Positions 16,951 to 23,033 of a stretch of 23,033 bases of DNA are shown here, piece after piece. Origin of the DNA: Nitrospirota bacterium (lineage in GTDB: Bacteria; Nitrospirota; Nitrospiria; Nitrospirales; UBA8639); assembly GCA_029865515.1 (NCBI GenBank), contig JAOUGQ010000012.1, positions 1 to 23,033 on the forward strand. The letters run 5' to 3'. The first letter of the stretch is position 1, and each line of letters begins with the position of its first letter. The translations under genes were made by a program, and so were the position numbers. The notes beneath the pieces are model-generated. The model had not been told where the DNA came from. It saw nothing but the letters and a program-made list of their open reading frames with translations, and ran no database searches.

Positions 16951-17274
16951 GAGGATTGGAACTCTTTTCTTTTTTATTTAGGTGATTTCTTTCGGTGTGT
17001 AGTGTTATGAGGTCATTTTGTTTCAGCAAAATGACTCCAGACCAAACGGCCTTGTCGTGGCCCTTCGGGTGCCCTGTGCGGTTCGCCGACCCCTTTGGCT
17101 TGGCTCAGGACAAGTCCGGCGGCGGCGCAAACTCGCTTTCCTCAAACAGTGCGCCGTCGTCTTTCCGGACTCGGCTGCTCGGCTCGGCCACGCCAAAGGC
17201 CGAAGAAAAAAAAGGGCAGAATAAATCTCAAATTTTATTGGTCTGAAGAGGAAATCTTTGGCACAATAAGAAGG
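16951..17274. other. Intergenic region occupied mostly by a fold-back repeat
   Basis: A GC-rich block at about 17030-17215 differs sharply from the AT-rich flanks. It holds the inverted repeats given in the next entry. A short ORF over it at 16995-17246 is read from repeat sequence and is not credible as a gene. No convincing promoter for the downstream gene was seen. Confidence 0.5.
17092..17199. repeat. Imperfect palindromic (fold-back) repeat element
   Basis: Nested inverted repeats are visible. The outer arms CCTTTGGC (17092-17099) and GCCAAAGG (17192-17199) match exactly. Inside them GTCCGG (17114-17119) pairs with CCGGAC (17165-17170). Then CGGCGGCGCA (17120-17129) pairs with TGCGCCGTCG (17150-17159) through one G-T wobble, with a 5-nt bulge and a 20-nt loop. 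The GC-rich element probably extends to about 17030-17215. It resembles dispersed REP/MITE-like non-coding repeats, but no second copy lies in this window. Confidence 0.6.
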
Positions 17275-18147
17275 ATGTTCTCTACGCTGATTAGGAAACA
17301 GAAGTTTTTTCCCTGGCGGTGGTGGCGATACCGGCTGCTGGTGCTGTCCCTTGGTGTGGTCCTGGCCCTTTCCTCTTTTACTTCTAGCCAGGCCAAATCC
17401 AGGCGAGTTTCGACTTCTCCCGTAAAAATTTCGGATGTGGTGGTTGCCCCCGATCCCTTTATCCTTGGGAAAAGTGCGTTGACCCTGACCATGCTCGTGG
17501 AATTACCAGCATCGCTTAATGGGGCTAATGTGCTTGAAGTGTCTGCCATGATCACGTCACCGACGCGGCGTTCCATGAGTTTTGTCGCACATCGTCGGTT
17601 GTTGGACGATCAGGAAGTGAAAGGAAAAAATCTTACTGTTCCGATAGAGTTGGTTTGGGATGGGAAAGATCAATACCAGCAGTTAGTGGATGATGGCTCG
17701 TACTTTTATGAACTTCAGGCCAAGTTGATGGAGGACCAGGGGTATGGTCCCCGGACAAAAATCGTTTCGCATCGGGTGCATGGGACGCTCGAAGCCCTGG
17801 CGTATGCGGGTGAGGTGCTGCCTCCCCTTCCTGCCGAGCCGGATATTCCCGAGGAACTTGAGAATCCACGGGAGGGAGAGAGCCTCGAAGAGGAGACCAC
17901 GGTCATGGATGAAGGCTTGAAGGCTTCAGACGATCCGGTGGTTCCAGAGGAAGATAACCCTACTGACGCTGCGGATGTTCAGCTGGAGGAGTCTGGTGGT
18001 TCTGGCTCCGATTCTCAAACGGTCGAATCAGAGGGGGAAAAGACTCTCCTGATTCCTGAAATGCCGGAATCTCAGGTGCCAGAACGCTTGAACGAGCCGA
18101 GACCGGATTTGTCTAGACCTGGTGAGGAGATTCCGCCAACACGTTGA
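17275..18147 (+). CDS. Secreted FlgD-Ig-like domain protein with acidic tail
   Basis: The 290-residue product begins with a basic, Trp-rich stretch and a hydrophobic segment ending SSFTSSQA (near residue 40), typical of a signal peptide or anchor. Residues 50-175 look like a FlgD/Ig-type beta domain: ISDVVVAPDPFILGK, then VPIELVWDGKDQYQQLVDDGSYFYEL. From about 185 the protein is low-complexity, rich in Glu, Asp, Pro and Ser, and strongly acidic. The frame is open back to 17095, but that part is translated fold-back repeat, so I start at the ATG at 17275. The Shine-Dalgarno-like AAGAAGG abuts the ATG and is poorly spaced. Its 3' end overlaps the larB 3' end by 35 nt on the other strand. An envelope role is likely; the function is unknown. 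Confidence 0.65.
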   Translation: MFSTLIRKQKFFPWRWWRYRLLVLSLGVVLALSSFTSSQAKSRRVSTSPVKISDVVVAPDPFILGKSALTLTMLVELPASLNGANVLEVSAMITSPTRRSMSFVAHRRLLDDQEVKGKNLTVPIELVWDGKDQYQQLVDDGSYFYELQAKLMEDQGYGPRTKIVSHRVHGTLEALAYAGEVLPPLPAEPDIPEELENPREGESLEEETTVMDEGLKASDDPVVPEEDNPTDAADVQLEESGGSGSDSQTVESEGEKTLLIPEMPESQVPERLNEPRPDLSRPGEEIPPTR

Positions 18148-18877
18148 TGCGGTGGGCTAAACAGCCGGCTCCAAACCCGTTATCGATATTCACCACCCCG
18201 ATTCCTGCTGAGCAGGCGTTCAGCATAGTCAGTAACGGGGCCAGGCCGCCAAAATTCGCTCCGTAGCCCTGGCTGGTGGGCACGGCGACAATCGGGCGGT
18301 CGACCAATCCTCCCACCACGCTGGGTAACACGCCATCCATTCCCGCGACAACCACTAATACCCGCGCCCGGTGAAGACTTTCCTGGCGATCCAAGAGACG
18401 GTGTAAGCCTGCGACCCCAACGTCATAGAGTGTTTGCACGCGGCTTCCCATGATTTCGGCGGTCACGCGGGCCTCTTCGGCCACCGGAATATCGGATGTG
18501 CCGGCTGTAACGATGACAATTAACCCTTTGCTCTCTCGTTTTGGGTCAGAGACGGAAACAATCCTGGCCAGTTCGTGAAACACCGCCTTGCGGGAAAGGC
18601 GTTTGAGGGCCTTGGCGACCACCGGTGATACGCGGGTTGCGAGAAAGGGCCCACCGGATTTCAGAAGCTGGCGGGCAATGGCCGTAATTTGTGGGAGGGT
18701 TTTTCCTTCACACAAGATCACTTCCGGAAATCCCTGTCGAAGCGATCGGTGATGATCAACTGAAGCAAACCCGAGGTCTTCAAACGGGAGGGTGCGGAGC
18801 TGGCGAATGGCGTGGGGAACAGAAACGTGTCCGGTTTGAACCCGTTGAAGCAGGGAGGCCAATCGATCCTGATTCAT
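18113..18877 (-). CDS. larB: Pyridinium-3,5-biscarboxylic acid mononucleotide synthase LarB
   Basis: LarB carboxylates and hydrolyses nicotinic acid adenine dinucleotide to P2CMN, the first step of nickel-pincer nucleotide synthesis; LarE then sulfurates it and LarC inserts nickel. The 254-residue product has a C-terminal PurE-like domain with TAGTSDIPVAEEA (124-136), AGMDGVLPSVVGGL (178-191) and VPTSQGYGANFGGLAPLL. Cys222 in NACSAGIGVVNIDNGFGAG probably corresponds to the catalytic Cys221 of the Lactiplantibacillus enzyme. The ATG overlaps the gpsA stop as ATGA, so the two are one operon. LarE is not in the window. Confidence 0.93.
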   Translation of the reverse strand: MNQDRLASLLQRVQTGHVSVPHAIRQLRTLPFEDLGFASVDHHRSLRQGFPEVILCEGKTLPQITAIARQLLKSGGPFLATRVSPVVAKALKRLSRKAVFHELARIVSVSDPKRESKGLIVIVTAGTSDIPVAEEARVTAEIMGSRVQTLYDVGVAGLHRLLDRQESLHRARVLVVVAGMDGVLPSVVGGLVDRPIVAVPTSQGYGANFGGLAPLLTMLNACSAGIGVVNIDNGFGAGCLAHRINVLAESPHQV

Positions 18878-19941
18878 GAACGAACCGTCGTGCCAAAGGT
18901 TGCCGTGCTGGTGGGAAGAAGCCCGTCCGTTTCACCTTTTGCCAACCGGGACATCAGATCAGTCACGATATGCCGGGGATTGCGCCCTTCGATCAGCATC
19001 TGAAACACCCCGCGCACTATCGGCATATCCACGTGATGTCGTTCGGCCAAAGCCATGGCAGCCCGGCTGGTAGGGACGCCTTCAGCCACGGTTCTGGTGG
19101 TCGATTTCAGGGTGGTCATATTGGTTCCTTTGGCTAATTGGATGCCTACCTGGTAATTACGGCTTAAAGCGCCGGTACAGGTGAGCACCAGATCTCCCAA
19201 CCCTGACAACCCATAAAAGGTGGCGACTTCGGCGCCCATAGCCCGGCCTAACCGGATCATTTCCGCAAGTCCTCGGGTGATCAGGGCGGCCCTGGCGTTG
19301 TATCCGAGATCCAGCCCGTCGACGATACCGGCGGCGATGGCCATCACATTTTTTAAGGCTCCACCAAGTTGTGCTCCGATCATATCCCGCCCGGCATACA
19401 CGCGAAATTGCGGGGTGATGAACACTTGTTGCAGACCATTCACCAGATTGAAATCCCGGCCCGCTAACAAGATGGTCGTGGGTTTCCATCGGCTCACTTC
19501 TGAAGCAAAGCTGGGACCGGACAGAATGGTGATGAACGGATGCCATGCCACGGGGAGGTGACTTTCCGCCACCTGACTCATTAATCGCAGAGTGCCTTCC
19601 TCGATACCTTTGGTGGCGATGGTGATGGGAATGGGCTCCTTCAATAAGAGCCGGAGTTGCTGGACCATGTTGGCCATAGCGTGGGATGGCACGGCGAGAA
19701 CGATCAAATCCGTTCCCTGCACGCAATCCGGAAGACTGGTCGTGGCTTGGATGGAATTGGGTAAAACCACCTCCGGGAGGTACCAGGAATTTTCTCTGGT
19801 GCGTTGAATGATCTCGGCGACCTCTGGTTCATGCGCCCATAGGCGAATGTTGAACCCCTTGGTGGCGAGTAAGTGCGCCAAGGCTGTTCCCCAGGCTCCG
19901 GCACCGATCACTGAGATGACGCGAAAGGAAGAGGATGTCAC
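18874..19941 (-). CDS. gpsA: NAD(P)H-dependent glycerol-3-phosphate dehydrogenase
   Basis: GpsA reduces dihydroxyacetone phosphate to sn-glycerol 3-phosphate for phospholipid synthesis. The 355-residue protein has the Rossmann motif VIGAGAWGTALAHLL (11-25), KGIE (111-114), LSGPSFA (140-146) and the catalytic-lysine segment GGALKNVMAIAAG (Lys197). It ends with the usual helical C-domain. The start is GTG at 19941, supported by a strong AGGAG 6-10 nt upstream. The stop overlaps the larB start by 4 nt. Expression is probably from the 19942-20221 spacer; a weak CTTACA-17 nt-CATGAT pair just upstream is possible but not convincing. Confidence 0.96.
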   Translation of the reverse strand: MTSSSFRVISVIGAGAWGTALAHLLATKGFNIRLWAHEPEVAEIIQRTRENSWYLPEVVLPNSIQATTSLPDCVQGTDLIVLAVPSHAMANMVQQLRLLLKEPIPITIATKGIEEGTLRLMSQVAESHLPVAWHPFITILSGPSFASEVSRWKPTTILLAGRDFNLVNGLQQVFITPQFRVYAGRDMIGAQLGGALKNVMAIAAGIVDGLDLGYNARAALITRGLAEMIRLGRAMGAEVATFYGLSGLGDLVLTCTGALSRNYQVGIQLAKGTNMTTLKSTTRTVAEGVPTSRAAMALAERHHVDMPIVRGVFQMLIEGRNPRHIVTDLMSRLAKGETDGLLPTSTATFGTTVRS

Positions 19942-20068
19942 GGTATCTCCTGATTAAGGTAAATCATGGGTAGGCATGCTGTTCTTGTAAGAGCCAATAG
20001 GCCAAAGGGATATGGTGGGAGAGAAAAGAGCACTCGTCTGAGGGAGTCAAAGAGGGTCGCTGTCGGAT

Positions 20069-20098
20069 TTGAACGTCTATCTTTTTGGGAATTATAGA
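20069..20098 (+). promoter_or_regulatory. Possible sigma70-like promoter of the zinc-ribbon gene
   Basis: TTGAAC (20069-20074) and TATAGA (20093-20098) are spaced by 18 nt. The TTG of this box is also the first possible start of the longer reading frame, which argues that the protein starts downstream. A second weaker pair, TTGAGT-17 nt-TATGTC, follows. Confidence 0.4.
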
Positions 20099-20221
20099 AA
20101 TGACACTGGAATTGAGTCAAATCATTTTGGGAGTTATGTCTGGACGAATAGAGGAGAATTGGGCAAGATAGAGATTCCCAATCATGAAGCATTCTGCATC
20201 TTAACAGAAATCAGGTGCCGT

Positions 20222-20569
20222 GTGAGTGCAACCAAGCCGTGCCCTTCCTGTGGCTATGAACTCCCCCTCAACGGACGGTTCTGTCCGAAATGTGGGAACC
20301 GGGCAGATCAAAAACGAGTCGTGGAAACCAAGCAAGAGCCGCTCAATCTTCGGATTCTCTATATCATGGTGAGTCTGCTCATCCTGGCAGTCTTATTCCC
20401 CCCTTGGCAAACCCCACCGGATCACACGCCGGAATTCTTAGGTTTTCGTTTTATTCTTTCCCCACCCATGGAGGGGGCGCAACGTAGCCCAATCCTCCAA
20501 ACCATCCAACTTTTCACAATCGCCGTCGCCGGCCTGTACTTCTCCTGGGTTTTTCGGGAAAAACGCTAA
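20222..20569 (+). CDS. Zinc-ribbon membrane protein of unknown function
   Basis: From the GTG at 20222 the product has 115 residues. It opens with a two-knuckle zinc ribbon, CPSCG then CPKCG about 17 residues later, of the DUF-type ribbon placed before membrane segments. Two hydrophobic segments follow (ILYIMVSLLILAVLF and LFTIAVAGLYFSWVF), joined by a Pro-rich loop. The cytoplasmic ribbon with membrane anchor suggests a structural or signalling role that cannot be named. A longer frame from TTG 20069 exists, but its extra N-terminus overlaps a promoter-like sequence and looks non-coding. The gene is divergent from gpsA. Confidence 0.6.
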   Translation: MSATKPCPSCGYELPLNGRFCPKCGNRADQKRVVETKQEPLNLRILYIMVSLLILAVLFPPWQTPPDHTPEFLGFRFILSPPMEGAQRSPILQTIQLFTIAVAGLYFSWVFREKR

Positions 20570-20663
20570 ACGGGTTATTTCCGGTACCTGGCGATGCCAT
20601 GTTTCCGCGCGACACTAAGTCGTCTGACCGTGGAAATCATCATGGTATCTGGATTAAAGCCGG

Positions 20664-21581
20664 TTACTTGGTCACTTGGAGAATCTGTTGAATAGCATCG
20701 GCCTTTTGCATTCGGAGGATCTGGTAGATTTTCTGGCCATCCTCAAGGACGTATTGCTGATCTTCGGCCTTCACCTGAGCACACGGTCCTGGTTTGCCTT
20801 GCAGAGACACGAATCGTGTAACGAGTTGAGGATTTCGTGAAATCCGTAGAATGCTCACGGCACAGGCTTCTCCATCATAGGGTGCCGACACAATTTTCGA
20901 GTCATCCCATTCCTTAAGGTCGTAGACATGCGTATGAACTTTCAATTGGGGCACACTCGTATTGATCAAAGAGGCGGTAGATTCGATACACCGTTTAAAT
21001 TCCCTCATGCAGGTTATTCGTGAGGTTTGTAAGATATCGTCGGTATTGCCTTCCTTGAGCATCCACGAACCCTGGACTTCAATCCATTGCCCCCATTCCT
21101 CATCGTGGAAGGTTTGTGGGGGAAGGAACGGAACGACTCGATTCATGAGGCGATCATCCTCTGTCAGACGTTTCAGCGTGGGAAAATCGAGATCTCCAGT
21201 CTGAGAAAGCCCGGTTTTTTTCTGATAGGCTTTCAGCGCATTCTTGGTGGATTCGTCGAGGATTCCGGAATAAGGTCCGACTCCATACCCGAAGCGTCCG
21301 AGAAAAATCTGCACCCCGGTAATCAGCGTACGAAATTCCTCAGGCTTTTTCCGGAGAGCGTCCAGATCCTGTTGTCCCTTCTCGTCTAAAGAGGGTTTTG
21401 CGGTGCGAGCATGTGGTTGACCGGTCTGGGGTGACGAGGCCGAAGGCGCTTTGTCGGACAAGGGGGGTTCCTGGTGTTCGTCCGAAGCGAAGCTGAAGGT
21501 GCTGGGGAAAAGCATTCCCCCGACTCCGATGAATAGGTAAAGAGCTATCAGTGCGAAGAATTTACCGGTGTGTTGTGACAT
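20664..21581 (-). CDS. Secreted protein with peptidoglycan-binding domain
   Basis: The 305-residue product has an N-terminal signal sequence (hydrophobic 8-32, likely cleavage after FSFA), a Ser/Pro-rich linker (38-65) and a PG_binding_1 domain at about 85-140 (GVQIFLGRFGYGVGPYSGILDESTKNALKAYQ, within 89-120). The C-terminal 150 residues are unfamiliar and contain four cysteines (191, 198, 240, 267), which could form disulfides in the periplasm. The ATG at 21581 has a good Shine-Dalgarno site (AAGGGG). No catalytic hydrolase motif is visible, so it is more likely a binding or structural envelope protein. It converges with the zinc-ribbon gene. Confidence 0.75.
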   Translation of the reverse strand: MSQHTGKFFALIALYLFIGVGGMLFPSTFSFASDEHQEPPLSDKAPSASSPQTGQPHARTAKPSLDEKGQQDLDALRKKPEEFRTLITGVQIFLGRFGYGVGPYSGILDESTKNALKAYQKKTGLSQTGDLDFPTLKRLTEDDRLMNRVVPFLPPQTFHDEEWGQWIEVQGSWMLKEGNTDDILQTSRITCMREFKRCIESTASLINTSVPQLKVHTHVYDLKEWDDSKIVSAPYDGEACAVSILRISRNPQLVTRFVSLQGKPGPCAQVKAEDQQYVLEDGQKIYQILRMQKADAIQQILQVTK

Positions 21582-21835
21582 GTCACGTCCCCTTCAGCGA
21601 AATAAAAAGTAAAACCAGTTTGGTGTTGAGTGAATAAATGTGGAGGTCAGGATCATTCCAGGTGGAGTTTGGTGGAGTCAAGGGCTAGAGCCTTTTGCCC
21701 ATTCAGAAGTGAGGGGTTGCAGGCAGGAGGGAAGCACGGGAAAAAGATGTGAAGAGGAAAAGAGCCGACAGGAGACAAATAGAGGAAATCCACGGCCTCT
21801 TCCGGCTCATTTAAGGAAACGGCATCGACAAAGAA
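21582..21835. other. Intergenic region, no gene recognised
   Basis: Together with the terminator this forms a spacer of about 306 nt between the PG-binding gene and the small histone-like gene. Two short ORFs over it (21640-21852 and 21653-21859) have no family features. The palindrome GTGACATGTCAC (21575-21586) covers the start of the PG-binding gene. Confidence 0.4.
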
Positions 21836-21867
21836 AACGCCGGATGGAGTAACCCCCATCCGGCGTT
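21831..21867 (-). terminator. Intrinsic terminator of the histone-H1-like gene
   Basis: A perfect 12-bp stem is seen: AACGCCGGATGG (21836-21847) with CCATCCGGCGTT (21856-21867) and an 8-nt loop. On the minus strand it is followed by TTTTCTT. It lies 20 nt past the stop of the small Lys-rich gene. On the plus strand the stem is not followed by a T tract, so it works for the minus strand. Confidence 0.85.
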
Positions 21868-21887
21868 ATGGTCACCCACGGGAAAAA

Positions 21888-21998
21888 CTACCGTTTCTTT
21901 GTGGCAGCTTTTTTCTTGGCCGGGGCTTTTTTCTTGGCTGGAGCCTTTTTCTTGGCTGGAGCCTTTTTCTTTGCCGGAGCTTTCTTCTTTGTAGCCAA
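21888..21998 (-). CDS. Histone-H1-like Lys/Ala/Pro-rich small protein
   Basis: This is a 36-residue, extremely basic protein starting MATKKKAPAKKKAPA and ending AATKKR, made of repeated KKKAPA units. Such AlaLys-rich tails resemble bacterial H1-like nucleoid proteins that bind DNA without a fixed fold. The start is the TTG at 21998: a near-perfect ribosome site AAAGGGGGTGA (22014-22004 on this strand) ends 5 nt before it. An in-frame GTG at 22007 lies inside that site and is unlikely. A strong terminator follows the TAG. The plus strand over this gene gives only a hydrophobic repeat frame. DNA binding is inferred from composition alone. Confidence 0.75.
   Translation of the reverse strand: MATKKKAPAKKKAPAKKKAPAKKKAPAKKKAATKKR
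21900..21989 (-). repeat. 18-bp tandem repeat, five units
   Basis: Five 18-nt units of the form AAGAAAAAGGCTCCAGCC encode KKKAPA, with the last unit diverged to KKKAAT. Units two and three are identical. The array makes up most of the small histone-like gene, so copy number may vary between strains. Confidence 0.85.
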
Positions 21999-22387
21999 AA
22001 CACTCACCCCCTTTCAGAATAGATGCGACATGAGAGCCGCAGTGATAGCTCACCCTTGAAGTTGTGGTGAGCGTGTGAATACGCATAACCGGGCACGCTG
22101 TTCATGGAAGAGGTCACGCAACAGTTATGCAGTTGTTATCGTCCAAAGATGACCAGCACTGTTTGGTTCGGTAGAAAAACCGGAGAGAGAATATGTGTAT
22201 CAAAGAAGTGTTTCGATGGTTGTGCATGATGATGTTGAAATCATACTACAACGTCTAAGAAATAATTACCAGAAATTTTTGAAATTTTTTTTCTTCGTGT
22301 TCAAGATGAGCATGAGGTGTATCGAGAAATGGTTTCGGTGTGAAAAAGAAAATGTGGTGATCATGTTCGACGAAAGAGAATTAATTT
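21999..22387. other. Intergenic region, leader of the small basic gene and otherwise empty
   Basis: The spacer is AT-rich in its distal half. It carries the ribosome site of the histone-like gene and an inverted repeat GCTCACC (22048-22054) with GGTGAGC (22066-22072) in its leader. A 69-codon ORF at 22195-22404 is low-complexity, has no clear ribosome site, and runs into the DUF2914 gene on the other strand; I do not call it. Confidence 0.45.
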
Positions 22388-23033
22388 TTACCGGTTCATC
22401 GTGATGAAATCATATGACGGTGAATACTCTGCATCAGCAAAGAACGTGATCCGTCCGATGAGTCGTCCATCTTCCGTTTCCACATTGACCCGCCATTCAC
22501 CAGGTTGAAGCCGTTGTTTCATCGTATACATGCGATAGCCGTGTTCTCTTCCGCCGGTGATAGAAATGGGAATGCGATCGGTGGTGGTAAATTCGGCAGA
22601 CTCCTTGATCGGTCGCCATTCCCAGTGGTGATAGATGGTGGTATGCAAGGTGACCGGGGCAAACACGGACGAAAAGGCGTAGGCCGGCGTTTCCGCACTC
22701 ACGCGTTCATTGGATCGTTTCCACACGGCGTACCAGGGACCATCTTCATAGGTCAGGATATACTGATCCTGGTGTTTTTCAATGTGATGATAGACACCTC
22801 CAAACTTGAGGGAGAGGGGAATCGGAGGAATCCAGTTTAAAAAATACAACGTGGTGCAGAGTCCCACCAGGGCGAAACCCGGGAGACTCAGAGTTAGGAA
22901 AGCCTTGGGGGGAAGGTTGGGAATCCCTTGAAGGATAAGGCGGACCATTTTCCAAACAATGACGACCGTCAGGAGTGCCCCGGTTAAAAAGACAAAGGCA
23001 TTCATCCATCCCGTCAGGACAGGAAGAAAAAAT
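22388..23033 (-). CDS. DUF2914-like membrane-anchored protein (5' end outside window)
   Basis: The minus frame is open from the stop at 22388 to the window edge, with a first internal ATG at 23005 that lacks a Shine-Dalgarno site. The residues upstream of that ATG (FFLPVLTGW) are hydrophobic, so the true start is probably outside. The visible part has two hydrophobic segments and then a beta-rich C-terminal domain: HHWEWRPIKESAEFTTTDRIPISITGG, followed by GYRMYT and PGEWRVNVETEDGRLIGRITFF. That pattern resembles DUF2914, which usually follows a multi-pass membrane region. The function of the family is not known to me. Confidence is good for the gene and moderate for the domain. Confidence 0.7.
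   Translation of the reverse strand, partial: FFLPVLTGWMNAFVFLTGALLTVVIVWKMVRLILQGIPNLPPKAFLTLSLPGFALVGLCTTLYFLNWIPPIPLSLKFGGVYHHIEKHQDQYILTYEDGPWYAVWKRSNERVSAETPAYAFSSVFAPVTLHTTIYHHWEWRPIKESAEFTTTDRIPISITGGREHGYRMYTMKQRLQPGEWRVNVETEDGRLIGRITFFADAEYSPSYDFITMNR

Noticed and set aside
17095..17274. Extension of the FlgD-Ig-like protein to a start at 17095
   Set aside because: The extra 60 residues are translated fold-back repeat and precede the natural signal peptide beginning at 17275.
20069..20221. Longer N-terminus of the zinc-ribbon protein
   Set aside because: The TTG start coincides with a promoter-like -35 box, and the added residues look non-coding compared with the ribbon start at 20222.
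21868..22059. Plus-strand ORF with a repeated hydrophobic FFLAGA pattern
   Set aside because: It is the complement of the KKKAPA-coding repeat; the ribosome site and terminator both belong to the minus strand.
22195..22404. 69-codon plus-strand ORF
   Set aside because: It has low-complexity composition and no clear ribosome site, and it runs into the DUF2914 gene on the other strand.
1..23033. CRISPR array, prophage or insertion sequence
   Set aside because: No regularly spaced repeats, transposase, integrase or phage genes were found on either strand.

Overview
The window looks like ordinary chromosome from a Gram-negative bacterium, most probably a member of the Nitrospirota (Nitrospira-like). 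That assignment is an inference from gene content and style and was not tested by any search. Supporting signs are a heptose (LPS) adenylyltransferase, moderate base composition, Shine-Dalgarno sites of the GGAGG type, sigma70-like promoters, and a mixture of housekeeping genes with nickel-pincer cofactor genes. No phage, insertion sequence, CRISPR array or rRNA was seen.

Layout. (1) 1-2662, minus strand: the N-terminal two thirds of mfd, cut by the window edge, preceded by a stand-alone rfaE2/hldE-type adenylyltransferase. (2) 2663-5303, plus: a spacer without a gene, a DASS/SLC13 anion:Na+ symporter, and a Fis-like DNA-binding protein with its own promoter. (3) 5338-8694, plus: a tRNA-Val(GAC) with a clean promoter and a downstream hairpin, then the translation operon thrS-infC-rpmI-rplT. 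(4) 16363-8691, minus: a very tight six-gene operon larC-pdxA-rsmB-rpe-pheS-pheT, with gaps of 5-15 nt. (5) 16364-18147: an AT-rich patch with a small membrane-protein ORF, a roughly 110-bp fold-back repeat and a secreted FlgD-Ig-like protein, lying between larC and larB. (6) 19941-18113, minus: gpsA-larB, overlapping by 4 nt. (7) 20222-23033: a zinc-ribbon membrane protein, a secreted peptidoglycan-binding-domain protein, a 36-residue Lys/Ala/Pro histone-H1-like gene with its own terminator, and the C-terminal part of a DUF2914 membrane protein running off the window.

How it fits together. The most notable point is phenylalanyl-tRNA synthetase. In most bacteria pheS-pheT follow rplT in the thrS-infC-rpmI-rplT cluster. 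Here a pheST pair does sit next to rplT, but it is on the opposite strand, converges with rplT so that the stop codons overlap, is co-transcribed with unrelated genes, and encodes subunits of the archaeal/eukaryotic architecture: long PheS with N-terminal winged-helix-like modules, and short PheT without the EMAP/OB and ferredoxin-fold anticodon-binding ends. This reads as replacement of the bacterial enzyme at or near its ancestral locus. The second theme is the nickel-pincer nucleotide cofactor: LarB and LarC are encoded on either side of the AT-rich patch, while LarE and LarA are not in the window. I did not find a clearly new multi-gene defence or metabolic system.
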